From Leishmania martiniquensis (Eukaryota; Euglenozoa; Kinetoplastea; Trypanosomatida; Trypanosomatidae), in NCBI RefSeq assembly GCF_017916325.1, contig NC_090157.1, forward strand, positions 375,001 to 439,000: a stretch of DNA of 64,000 nucleotides. The letters run 5' to 3'. A model generated the notes under the pieces. That model saw only the letters and a list, made by a program, of their open reading frames with translations. It was not told where the DNA came from and made no database searches. The translations under genes were made by a program, and so were the position numbers. This document shows positions 50,901 to 59,532 of the stretch, piece after piece. Position 1 is the stretch's first letter, and each line of letters starts with the position of its first letter.

Positions 50901-53575
50901 TCACTCCGGCTTCACCTGCCTCACAGCAGCAGCAGCAGCGCGGCGACACGAGTGTCGTGCACCTATCGAGCCGGCTTAGTTTTCATGTGCGTCGCATGGC
51001 GCCGCTGCAGCCGGCACGTCTCCTCCACTTTGACCACGTCCCTGTGCCGATCGTCGCTTACGACCCTGCGATGATGGAGTGGATGGACATGGCAGTTCAC
51101 CACGTGTTCCGGCTGGTGGACGGCATTCGAACCGTTGCCGATCTCGTGTTCGGCGTCTCCATGGGCACCACCATGACGCTCGCAGACGTATACACAGATG
51201 CGCTTCAAAGCGTTTGGGAGCGGCGGGACGCTGCCGCTTTGAGGGCACCAACGGCGCCTCCCCCATGTGTCGCTGCCTCCTCAGGACAGAGGAGTTCCAC
51301 GGCCAGTCGTGATCGCGTCCGCGGTGCTGCGGTGATAGGGGCAGCGTCCCTCTCCGTTGCGGGAACTGCCACTGCAGCTGCAGAGGCGCATAGATCTAGC
51401 GAGTCAGCTGCAGAGGGTACTCATGCGTCTGTCGGAGGGTGCAGTGCTGCCTGCAGCCCGAGCCAGCAGGTTGTCGTGCCCGTTCCCATCGATGTCCGTC
51501 CGTGTCCCTTGTTGCCGGCTGGCGTTCGCGGCTCTCTCCCTACATCTGCGGTGGGGGCCATCAGTGACGGCCAGGCGTCGCTACCCAACCACATCAACGT
51601 GGGCGTCAGCCCCGGAGCTGCGAGTGGCGCTAGCGGCGCAGCACCGACAGCGCCGATCACATCGGGAGTACCTGACAGCAGCAGTGGGGCTACTACCGGA
51701 GCGTTCCTGCCGCCCTCACCGCCTATCTCCATGGAGCTCCCACAGACGTGGGTGGCAACGACAGGGATGGTGATGGAGGCTCTCCTTCACTTGGAGCTGT
51801 GTCACCTGATTAAAGTGTACCGCCCATGGACGGAGAGGACGCTCTACAGCACTACCCGCAGCGCTCAACGGGTACTGCGCAACGTTCAGCATCCGGCTCG
51901 TCATGCACTGGCGCACTACCTTCTCTTCATGGCGTGGGCAGAGCGGCGGGAGCGCAGCGAGCAGCGGCGCCGCGTGACAGCGGAGTTGAAGCAGTTGCAG
52001 AGAGAAAGGGTCAAGGCAAAGAGCGAGGCGCGGCGGGCATCTAAACCCTCGAGTAGAACTGCGCCCGGTGTGGGAGAGAAGCAGCATGCAAGTACACTGA
52101 TGGGGATCGTGTCCCCACGGCGGCGGTCGTCGACAGTTGCTGCGGCCTCGTCCACACTGGCACCATCATCATTCACAGTGCCGACAGACCCGCTCGCGGT
52201 AACGCCGGCGGGTGGTGTCGGCAGGAGAACTGCCACCACGACCCCTACCGTCGCCTCGAGGTCATCCATTCAGCTGATCGAGCGCAGTGATTGGCTGCCA
52301 GCGGCTCCTCAGCCACTCTCATCCTCGGCGCCGTACGTTTCGGGTGTGCATCATAGCGGACGTGACTGGCAATTGCCACATTCGTCTCGCTCAGTAATGA
52401 CTGCCGCGTCTCCGGAGAGCACCTCCGCGCTACATTCGCCACACGCTGATCCTCTGCTGGCGGGCGGCGGCGGCGCCCGCGTAGGGGGCCTGGAGCCGGG
52501 CAGCACTGACGCCCACGCTTCCTCCTCGGCCGCGACGAGCTTCGCGCCGTCGTCGCTGCGGCACTCGCTCAGTGTTAGCGCGACTGGAAGACTTCAGATG
52601 ACTCTCACGAGCTCCCTCCTCGCACCATCAATGCTCTTCTCTGGTCCCAGCGACGGCGCTGCTGCGAGTGGTGCGTCGCGGAGACGGCTCCTCGGAGGCC
52701 AAAGTAGCCATAGTGGCGGTGGCAGACTTCTGCCGCGCGCTGCTGCGGGCTTTTCGTGCGGCAGCAGCCCTTCGCATCCGCCACAGCAGCACCCCCGCGA
52801 TCATCGCTGCTTTCCGGCTGCTCCGCTTCGCTCATGCAGCAGCACCAGCAGCGGCAGTAGTGCCAGCGCCAGCAGCATGGACAGCGGCGCCGCCGCGCCA
52901 TGCAGGCCGACATCGTCTGCGCTGTCGTCGGTGAGCAGTGACAGCTGCAGCTCGAGCGTGTCATCTTCGTCGTTGTCCTCTGCTGCAAGCCGAGTGCCGT
53001 TACTTCATTCCCTCACGCCGCATTTGGCCGCGCTGTCGGGGTTGGATGACAGTGCTGCACAAACGCCGGCGGTGACGGCAAAGGTCGAGGCGCGTGATTC
53101 CTCATCCCCAACAGCGTCCACCGCTGGGGCAAGCGCACCAGCTCAAGCGAGCAAAGATGCGACCCATCTCGGCACCGCTGATGGCTCTGCGCGGCATTCA
53201 CAGCAATCGCCCAGTGATGATTACGCTCCCATCAAGCGGTCCATCGGTGAGCCGGCCGCCGCATGTGCTCTCAGGGGGGCAGGGCTTCAAGGGGCAGGTG
53301 TTGTCGCTGTAGAAGCGTCGTCGCGGGCCGTTCGACGCCGCCGCTGTCCTCCGCTGAAGATCTTCGCGCCGACGGAAGTGGACGTGAGTCGGGCCGCAGC
53401 CGCCGCTCTGTGTGCGCTCGCCAAGTTCAACAATGCCAGCGTCTCATCGGTGCAGGAGGAGATGCGGCGCGTCCCGGTGTGGGCCACTAGCTTCAACCAC
53501 TGGTCCGACCGCTGCGTGAAAGCGCTGGTGGAGGTGGCGCTACTGAACAACTGGTTAGAAGACGTGTCGCAATAG
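47966..53575 (+). CDS. Giant NPRL2-like (GATOR1 subunit) protein
   Basis: An 1,869-residue protein in which pieces of the NPRL2 fold are spread between long Ser/Ala/Thr-rich inserts. Residues about 31-53 (LFQLECVLLFALDVVKGPYIHSC) match the first longin strand pair. After about 330 disordered residues the longin part resumes at about 385-480 (FCRRVLWLYPAESGLLFLYYPED, LCLVFRVDHKQVTIGD, VVLTNIAEELREAEIKYAYM). Residues about 998-1,085 (LSFHVRRM, then PVPIVAYD, then MDMAVHHVFRLVDGIRTVADLV) and about 1,262-1,300 (ALLHLELCHLIKVYRPWTERTLY) match the NPRL2 middle region, where animal proteins read VPVF, QYIDG, IQNLLYYG and an NVY segment. The end (SVSSVQEEMRRVP to LVEVALLNNWLEDV) is placed like the last NPRL2 helices. 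NPRL2 with NPRL3 and DEPDC5 forms GATOR1, which restrains TORC1 at low amino acids. Animal NPRL2 has about 380 residues, so this is an extreme expansion. The family call rests on ordered motif similarity. Confidence 0.72.
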   Translation: MQRSHAARMTRNTGTASTKPLSASTAGSDTLFQLECVLLFALDVVKGPYIHSCAPAHPPEAIRSFLQVQAAPAASSAAAAAAAVRRETFPPPSPRVLLRMPPQTTAVGDSSLPESSLRLLGQQPSSLRSIANRTDVAVSLDEPAFHGAACSGVPNTSSSLAVQPRLGELGNPAKAGEAGSCAMGAGSADRTVSGDSAAVTVPPHVPASESQRMLPSPPAKVGSLMLAATHSSGCGDASAVGANTLGSGDEATQTDDEHICDARIKAARTVVWRTDVGGRTPFTDKLATPATTIDGHVTNSPSMAADSASTLPIATATTCAGSNGGADTEGQRTHRHSHLQQLQPPTPHVWPSPAPSPTTGAKSPPLPATSATTAAGNGRMSGYNDVFVPRSEFCRRVLWLYPAESGLLFLYYPEDIPGEHYQRKTLRYSLCLVFRVDHKQVTIGDGLLHQLVHPYSVVLTNIAEELREAEIKYAYMIRELRSYDSAPWQMSSVAPISLMHSLTPSAAAAVAAASDDVDESIGQAQLSTAPAPPSGAPPKPHALIGGRISGQGSVMASSLAAETAASTRTTAALNAPPSTSAHTDLHHLSFAEHGCTETTAVATAAAGETDRSHAVVGIVDGTPAPFVSPWQPSIASLGEEAENRGSAEATTATVSGDCSPQLFEEDAGGAQGRSARVGRSLPPGPHENGDPPPLLTRAAAAGTTAHIGATVSTPMMGHSCAISASTTAFAVDNGSLGTVGGPGEGSARPFSIQLTNAETEDMATTPPSSLPLRSRTMSEAAAAFSFSSTQLRALDEPMSTASGSSAAFFPFGHVAALASAPSATFGGSSSFCQSGSRPQHQQHSAAGANAAASPRASSPYHGLAPTTAAASTGDSAAAGPSMHILNAFITPPTAPQWTPLSELVEELFRCLSHTSEAPDGSAERERDGQIGSPATGGRSPLTASPTLSGAAAGLAAQQPADTLRGEIASEAIAHLPTPLTPASPASQQQQQRGDTSVVHLSSRLSFHVRRMAPLQPARLLHFDHVPVPIVAYDPAMMEWMDMAVHHVFRLVDGIRTVADLVFGVSMGTTMTLADVYTDALQSVWERRDAAALRAPTAPPPCVAASSGQRSSTASRDRVRGAAVIGAASLSVAGTATAAAEAHRSSESAAEGTHASVGGCSAACSPSQQVVVPVPIDVRPCPLLPAGVRGSLPTSAVGAISDGQASLPNHINVGVSPGAASGASGAAPTAPITSGVPDSSSGATTGAFLPPSPPISMELPQTWVATTGMVMEALLHLELCHLIKVYRPWTERTLYSTTRSAQRVLRNVQHPARHALAHYLLFMAWAERRERSEQRRRVTAELKQLQRERVKAKSEARRASKPSSRTAPGVGEKQHASTLMGIVSPRRRSSTVAAASSTLAPSSFTVPTDPLAVTPAGGVGRRTATTTPTVASRSSIQLIERSDWLPAAPQPLSSSAPYVSGVHHSGRDWQLPHSSRSVMTAASPESTSALHSPHADPLLAGGGGARVGGLEPGSTDAHASSSAATSFAPSSLRHSLSVSATGRLQMTLTSSLLAPSMLFSGPSDGAAASGASRRRLLGGQSSHSGGGRLLPRAAAGFSCGSSPSHPPQQHPRDHRCFPAAPLRSCSSTSSGSSASASSMDSGAAAPCRPTSSALSSVSSDSCSSSVSSSSLSSAASRVPLLHSLTPHLAALSGLDDSAAQTPAVTAKVEARDSSSPTASTAGASAPAQASKDATHLGTADGSARHSQQSPSDDYAPIKRSIGEPAAACALRGAGLQGAGVVAVEASSRAVRRRRCPPLKIFAPTEVDVSRAAAAALCALAKFNNASVSSVQEEMRRVPVWATSFNHWSDRCVKALVEVALLNNWLEDVSQ

Positions 53576-54253
53576 CCGTGTGATCGTCGGTGGTTGGGTG
53601 CCTCATACTGAAGGGTGAGGGGCGCGCCTTCTCGTGCCTGCACAGATCGCCCGCTTAGGTAGGTGGGAGTGCGCTTGTGCATGCGCACGTGGTCGGTGCC
53701 CATTACGGAGCAGCAGGCCAATGCCAACTTGGTATGTACCCAGCAGGAGGCGAGTGGAAGCGACCGGCTCATGAGTTCAGATGCCATGTGGTGCGTTTAG
53801 TGTGTGTGTGTGGGGGTGGGTGAGGGACCACGGCCTACAGCGATCGCTCGACTGTCGCGCACACAGTTGTTTGGGTCAAGCTCTCTTTCACTTCAGGCTG
53901 ACAGCTGAGGCATGATGTCACCTCAGTATTGACCTGTGCGCAGTCACGCACACGCGCGTCAACGTGGGCCTCATAGCCCCCTTATCATGCAGCATCATGT
54001 GCACTCCGCATCATCTCTCTTGATCGCGGCGATGCACACCAGATTATCCCTGCTTGCATTCAAGTGAGCCTGTCGTCACTACAGTTCGGCGACGCCGCCG
54101 TTACCATCTCTCTCGCCTCCCCTTTCCCTTGCCTTCCTCCCCCCGCTCCCCAACGACGCTTGTCTGTGGTGCAGAGTTATTCACTGGGGCACGCATACAC
54201 ACACGCACACATACACCAGCCAACACCTTCCCCACACTCCCGCCTGCCTCATC
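53576..54253 (+). other. Intergenic spacer, no gene seen
   Basis: A 678-bp spacer with a TG run (about 53800-53811), a pyrimidine tract (about 54107-54152) and a CA run (about 54196-54213). No supported coding sequence. Confidence 0.7.
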
Positions 54254-54442
54254 ATGGACGCCTACTACTACATGCTGGCGTTTATGTTCGCCTTCGTGTT
54301 CATTGTTTTGTTCCTGCTCACACGTAGCGCCGGCAAAATCGCGAAGGAGCGGGAGGCCGCTGCCTTAGGTGCCTCCTCCGCGGAAGCCGAGGGCTCGACA
54401 ATGGGCAGCACTCGCATCCGCCGCGCTCGCCGCGAGGAGTAA
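54254..54442 (+). CDS. 62-residue single-span membrane protein
   Basis: A short protein with one clear membrane segment at about residues 6-23 (YMLAFMFAFVFIVLFLLT), preceded by a short Tyr-rich start (MDAYY) and followed by a charged, basic tail (SAGKIAKEREAAALG and RRARREE). The charge distribution predicts the tail in the cytosol. A strong pyrimidine tract lies upstream, and the ATG follows CATC. The N-terminal span plus LTRS-like junction is reminiscent of the start of DDRGK1, but the rest of that protein is absent, so this is only a resemblance. I do not recognise a family. Confidence 0.7.
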   Translation: MDAYYYMLAFMFAFVFIVLFLLTRSAGKIAKEREAAALGASSAEAEGSTMGSTRIRRARREE

Positions 54443-55689
54443 GACGGGGGAAAAGAGGGCGGGGGAGAGGGGAAGGAGGGAAGGGGGAGGGGGGGAGGGG
54501 CCAAAGAGGGAAGGAGCAGCGCGCATGTGCGCTCCGTCGTCGAAATGGCCGCGTGCTGATACAGAGCTGCACCCAACGTTCTCTACACACGATATCTCTT
54601 GTCCCCCCCAAAGTGGCGCTTCTTCTCTCGCATGCGCCCCCGAGGAGAGGGGTCGGGAGGTAATGCGCCTCAGGACACGTGTGGGCCTTCTGTTTCGCTG
54701 GACAGCTTTGCGGTTAGGCGGCGCACTGACTCCGTTGAATCGGTCCCCTCAGCGAGCAAGCCCCTCTCCCCCTCCCTCTTTCTCCTCTGCGTAATTACGG
54801 TAATGCTCACGCGTTGATATCGCACGGGACTTCCCCTTCCTCCCTCCTCACCCGCCCGTACTCTTCAGAGGCGAGGAGGCGGAGGAGAGGGGGGAGGGAC
54901 TGATGACGGGTAGCGAAGGGGGGTGGAGGGAAGGGGGGGCGGAGCAGGAAAAGGCGCAGACACTTGCAGAGGAATCGAAGCGCACCCATTGGTGTGTGTG
55001 TGTTTCTTCACCTCTCTGAGTGCTGGTGCCCCTTGCCAGTGACCGCACCTCTGCCTCTCTTGTCGTGCTCGCCCCACCCCCCTCCCCTCCCTTTTTCGAC
55101 GCTGAGCTTGTTACTCCCCCCTCCCCCTCCCACACACGCACACGTTCACACTGAAAACGCTCCCACGCGTTTGATGGCGAACTCCGCCCATCCGAGAAGG
55201 CACTTCATCGATGTGAACGTCGGAAAAAGTAATACGGCCAACTCGGCAGCAGCCGGTGCGCAGTGGTGCAGAGCGTCACCTCCGGTTGCATGCTGTGCGG
55301 GCTTTCACATGAGCTTTCAAGCTCACCGCGTCGTCTGTCTCGCCGGCTCTCTTCTTGAATATCCTTTCTCTTTCTCTCTCTCCCTTTTCTGCCACCCCGC
55401 CCAACGCGAGCACATACACACATCAGCATACGCGTACGTATTTGGTAGGAACAGCACTTGCACGTGCTCTCCTCTGTGTTCTGGTGCTGCGGCTGCTGCT
55501 GTCAGAAGGCGGTGTCTGTGGCGCTTTTTTCGCTGCTCCTTATTTTCTTTTTTTTCGTCACCCTTCACGCGTGCGCACATTGAGCAAACGCAGTCGGGTA
55601 CAATAGGGAAGTGAAAGAAGCGGCAGAGCCCTGTGCGCTTCAGAGAGAGAGACAGAGACAGAGAGAAAAAGGCAGAGAGGTGGCCTAGC
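54443..55689 (+). other. Intergenic spacer with G-rich purine blocks
   Basis: About 1.25 kb. Two long purine blocks rich in G runs lie on the coding strand (about 54446-54516 and 54871-54953), followed by pyrimidine tracts (about 55076-55090, 55110-55132 and 55365-55392) and a GA run (about 55645-55670) directly before the next gene. No supported coding sequence. Confidence 0.7.
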
Positions 55690-58395
55690 ATGAACAACAG
55701 TTACTCGCCCTTCTCCACTGCGCCGGGTGCGCGTGCTGCTGGTTTGTCTCCGGCCTATCACCAGCATCTACACCAGCACCATGCGAGCAGTAGCAACAGC
55801 AACGGCCTTCTAGACGGAATGCATCCACCAACGTTGGGGGCCCTGTCGCCGGGTGTTACAACGGCGGCTGTCGTCGGAAGGGGCGGCGGCGGTGGCATGC
55901 TACCGTACCCGATTCCTCCCCCGCAGTCCCAGCAGCAGCAGCAGCACGTGACAACAGTCTCCATGCTGAACGCCTGCTGCCCTACAGGGACTCCCACTGT
56001 GGGCATACCCAGCAGCGGCCCAGCCGTCCCGGCGCCTCGGTCCGCCGCTACTCTACGCGCAGAGGCCACCGGTGCGCCGCCGCCGCCTCCAGCCCCATCG
56101 CGTGTGGCGGGCAACGCCGTGGCGGCAGGAACCCTCGCTGGCGGCATCAACACACCGACAGCAGCGGCCCCACTGCATGGTGCATCTTCTGTGCAAACCG
56201 TCACGCCATCCTTGGCAGCGCCCGAACCGACCGCCGCAGCGTCGGCGGCCGCATTGGTGTCGCCGACGTTCAAAGCCTTCACCACGTCTGCGGCGGCCCT
56301 GCTGTCATTGATCGCGGAGGCTGACGAGGCGACAGGCTCCACCGAGAGTACTGGCGGGGGGGTCTCCACCTCCACTGCAGCGGTTGCGCCGGCTGCCGCG
56401 ACTGCTGCTGGTGCCACTACAGCTACGTGGGCGTCGGCACAGTCGGCGGCCATCAGCCCCCACTCCAACGTGGAAATTCAATTTACGCTGCCAACCGCAC
56501 AGGAGCGCGTGAGCACAGACGACGGCGACGCGTTCGGCTTCGAGGAGGACTCCGAGGAGGATTACGTGACGGACTTCGTTACGCAAGTTTTGGTGTCGAT
56601 AAAGGCTGCCGACGGCAGCAATGCGTTCGAGGGAATAGATCTCGAGACCCGCGGGCGCGATTGGTATGAGCTCATCCTCGACAGCGGCGACGCCCCCAAG
56701 GCAGCGGCGGCTCTAAAGGCGAAGATTTCTCAATCGACGGCGAGCGATCTGTGCAGGCTGTTGGAGGGGGTGGCGAGTGCCCTCATCTGCCACAACATCT
56801 GGGGTACGGCCTTGCACCTGGGGATCCAAGAAAGGGCTACGCTGCGCCATCTGGTTCTCCGCGTTGCCCTCAAGAAGCTCTTCCAGCACCGCTCCATGCC
56901 GTACGAGGCAGAGAACTACGTGGTGGTACTGGTGAAACTGCTTACCGTCGGCTGGGTGCGCCTGAAGGGGCTCCTCGACACTATCGAGCTGTGCCTGCAG
57001 CACGACGAGCTCATCTATATCGGGCTGCGCATCATCCAGCACAGCTTACACAAGTCGCAGAGACTCCTTGAATTTCGCGCCGCCTTAGAGGCTCGACCGC
57101 GCCTTGCGCGGCGTCTCGCCGAGTTGTACACCACAGACCCGCGCTTTGAATTGGATGTGGCGCTTGTCGCTCGCCAGATGCGCGAAATACCTCCAACGAT
57201 TTTCTGCTCAGCGCCGATGGAACGCTCCAAAGGCAACTCGCTGCCGAGCCCCGTGACATGCATGGCGTACTTCGGAGTTCGCGATGAGGTGGTGACGGGC
57301 GACATGAGTGGCGCAGTCACTCTTTGGGGTCCGCCGGGGTCTTATCGTCAGCCATCGGCCAAGAATCCGTTAGGGTCCATCCAGGTGCACGTGCGCCCCC
57401 GCGGCGTCGTGCCCTTGCCGATGAACTGCGTCCCCGTCGCGATGGCTGGCCAGCGTCTGGATGGGCAGTACCTTGCGATTGCCGGCATGCCGTTCAAGTC
57501 GCGCAAGCCGTACTCGAGGTACTGTGGGAAATCAGCCGTTCGGCTGCCCTCTACACCTGCGCCTGCCGGTACGTTAGCGGCAGTGGATGTGGCGGACGGA
57601 GCCGGTGCGGGAGGGGACGGAACGGGCAACGCTGGCGCCATCATCGTTATTACATGCAACGAGAACTCCGTTCGGTGGAACAAGGGCGAAATCGTCATGC
57701 GTCCTCCAGGGATCGCCCTTACCGCCATCACAGCGTTCCGCAACTCTATCGTTGCCGTCGGCGAGAGCGCTGTCAGAGCAGCTGCCACCGCTGCCAGTAG
57801 TGGGCCTGGGTCAGGTATCTTGAGCGGTAACGCGAGTGCCCCTCACCGGCTCAGCTTCGTCGATGTCATGAACGGCAGCGTCGTGCGCCAGATTCCAAAG
57901 GCGCACAGCGGCTACATTACCGCGCTAACGGTGCTGGAGGAAAGCGGCTACGTTCTGCTCTCCGGCGGACGCGATGCCGCGGTGAAAATGTGGGACCCGC
58001 GCTCGCGCGACGACACGCCTGTCGTGAACACCGCCCTCTGCACCGGCGTGCCCCACCACGAGACCACCATCTCTTCGATCCACACCGCTGGTTACGGCAT
58101 CATCACGACAGATGTTTACGGTGCGATGGCCGTGTGGGACATCCGCAGCATGACGGCGCCCAGTAAGCGGCATAGCTTCGCGTACCCCATCGCCGACGCC
58201 ACACTCATTCAGCAGAATCGTGCCGCAATCGCCACGACGCGCGGGATCGTGACGGTCTCGCTGGACACGCTTGAGCCCCTCGACTGGTACTACGATAAGG
58301 GTCTTTGCACCCGCCTGCTGGCGAACGATGCCGGCAACCTTCTCTTCATGGCGCGGGAAAGCATGCTGGACGTTTTCGCAGTAGCGGAGTTCTGA
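55690..58395 (+). CDS. WD40-repeat protein with helical middle domain
   Basis: A 901-residue protein. Residues 1-255 are low-complexity (Ala, Ser, Pro, Gly, with HQHLHQHH). Residues about 295-510 form a helical region of unknown family, with VTQVLVSIKAADG, then ICHNIWGTALHLGIQERATLRHLVLRVALKKLF, then LIYIGLRIIQHSLHKSQRLLEF. From about 515 to the end there is a beta-propeller: VTCMAYFGVRDEVVTGDMSGAVTLW is the first blade, YITALTVLEESGYVLLSGGRDAAVKMWD (about 742-770) is the clearest, and YGIITTDVYGAMAVWDIRS follows. Such proteins are scaffolds in RNA, ubiquitin or trafficking complexes, but nothing here points to one. The ATG at 55690 follows a GA-rich leader; an in-frame extension of 19 codons is only purine repeat. 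Confidence 0.82.
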   Translation: MNNSYSPFSTAPGARAAGLSPAYHQHLHQHHASSSNSNGLLDGMHPPTLGALSPGVTTAAVVGRGGGGGMLPYPIPPPQSQQQQQHVTTVSMLNACCPTGTPTVGIPSSGPAVPAPRSAATLRAEATGAPPPPPAPSRVAGNAVAAGTLAGGINTPTAAAPLHGASSVQTVTPSLAAPEPTAAASAAALVSPTFKAFTTSAAALLSLIAEADEATGSTESTGGGVSTSTAAVAPAAATAAGATTATWASAQSAAISPHSNVEIQFTLPTAQERVSTDDGDAFGFEEDSEEDYVTDFVTQVLVSIKAADGSNAFEGIDLETRGRDWYELILDSGDAPKAAAALKAKISQSTASDLCRLLEGVASALICHNIWGTALHLGIQERATLRHLVLRVALKKLFQHRSMPYEAENYVVVLVKLLTVGWVRLKGLLDTIELCLQHDELIYIGLRIIQHSLHKSQRLLEFRAALEARPRLARRLAELYTTDPRFELDVALVARQMREIPPTIFCSAPMERSKGNSLPSPVTCMAYFGVRDEVVTGDMSGAVTLWGPPGSYRQPSAKNPLGSIQVHVRPRGVVPLPMNCVPVAMAGQRLDGQYLAIAGMPFKSRKPYSRYCGKSAVRLPSTPAPAGTLAAVDVADGAGAGGDGTGNAGAIIVITCNENSVRWNKGEIVMRPPGIALTAITAFRNSIVAVGESAVRAAATAASSGPGSGILSGNASAPHRLSFVDVMNGSVVRQIPKAHSGYITALTVLEESGYVLLSGGRDAAVKMWDPRSRDDTPVVNTALCTGVPHHETTISSIHTAGYGIITTDVYGAMAVWDIRSMTAPSKRHSFAYPIADATLIQQNRAAIATTRGIVTVSLDTLEPLDWYYDKGLCTRLLANDAGNLLFMARESMLDVFAVAEF

Positions 58396-59532
58396 TGGCG
58401 TGGAAGGTGGAGAGGGGAGACGCGGCGCATGACGGGCGGCCGGAAGCGGCTCTGATGCGGCACGCATGTCCAAACATGAGCGCCGTTCCCCCATCCCCAT
58501 TCCTCTTTTTTTTTCGTCTCCGCTCTGAGCGACAGGGAGAGACATGGGCAGATGAAGGGGGTGGGGGTGGAGAGAAGGGCAGAGGAGTGCCGGCGAATTT
58601 TCTCGAGTTCAGGAAGGCTGGGATTCGATTCAGTGTTGTTTTTTTGCGTTGGTGTTTGGTCCACACACACACGCGTGCGCGACTGCGTGACTGCAGATGT
58701 AGTGCAGTGCACATGGCGTGCCTGTGTGTGTGTGTGTGTGCCTGTCTCGGTGTCGTTGCGCGCCTTCTTGACGTATTTTTCGCCCCCCCTCTCCCTCTTC
58801 TTCTCATTGTCGTTCTGCGCGGTTCTCATAATGTTTGCTGTGAGTGGTTCAGTTTTGCCGCATGTGCTAATGGGCTCACTGCAGACGCTGCAGGGGAAGG
58901 TGGCGCGAGAGCAACGAGCGGTGCCCCAGCGCACGTCGCGTGCACCTCTTCTCTGAGCCATTCCGCTCCCCTATTCCCTCACCCTCCCCCCTCTCCTCTC
59001 CCTCGCAGTTGCGCGTGCACCAAAGCCGTTCGGTGCTCGGTGGCTTGAAGGACAAACTGCGTGTGACGCTGCCAACGGCCGCTACGCCGCATCTGTGTAC
59101 CTCACCTCGCAGCCTCCTGGCTCGAATGAGCGGTGTTCTACTGCAGGGAGGAGAGTGGGTGAGGGCCTGAGCGCAACATGAACAGCAGACATCACTGGCG
59201 TCTCACTCTTCCGTCGTGCATGTGCTTCAGGTGGCATCCCTTTCCGAAACGCCACTTACCTTCATTTCGAACCCTGTCCTCCTGTTTCGCTCTCTCGCTG
59301 ACGTTACTGGTTGATATGGTACGCGTTGCCTGTCTTTCACGTCATGACGCCACACCGCATTAGTTGGCTGTGTTGGCTTTGGGTGTCAAGCTGCCGTCTT
59401 CCCGTAGTAGCAGTAGCAGCAGCAGCAGCAGCTCCCCTCCCCTCTCCTCCCCGCCTTCACCGTCGTTGGTCGTCTTGGTGACTCAATCGTTACAGTGCCC
59501 CTCGACGCTCGGGCCCTGCGCGTGGGTGTGGC
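58396..59532 (+). other. Intergenic spacer, no gene seen
   Basis: About 1.1 kb with a CA run (about 58661-58671), a TG run (about 58722-58741), pyrimidine tracts (58970-59010) and a CAG/TAG repeat (about 59405-59431). No supported coding sequence. Confidence 0.7.
59432..59495 (+). promoter_or_regulatory. Probable trans-splice acceptor of the last gene
   Basis: A C/T tract at 59432-59460 is followed by ACAG with AG at 59494-59495, 37 nt before the ATG at 59533. This supports the chosen start. Confidence 0.55.
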
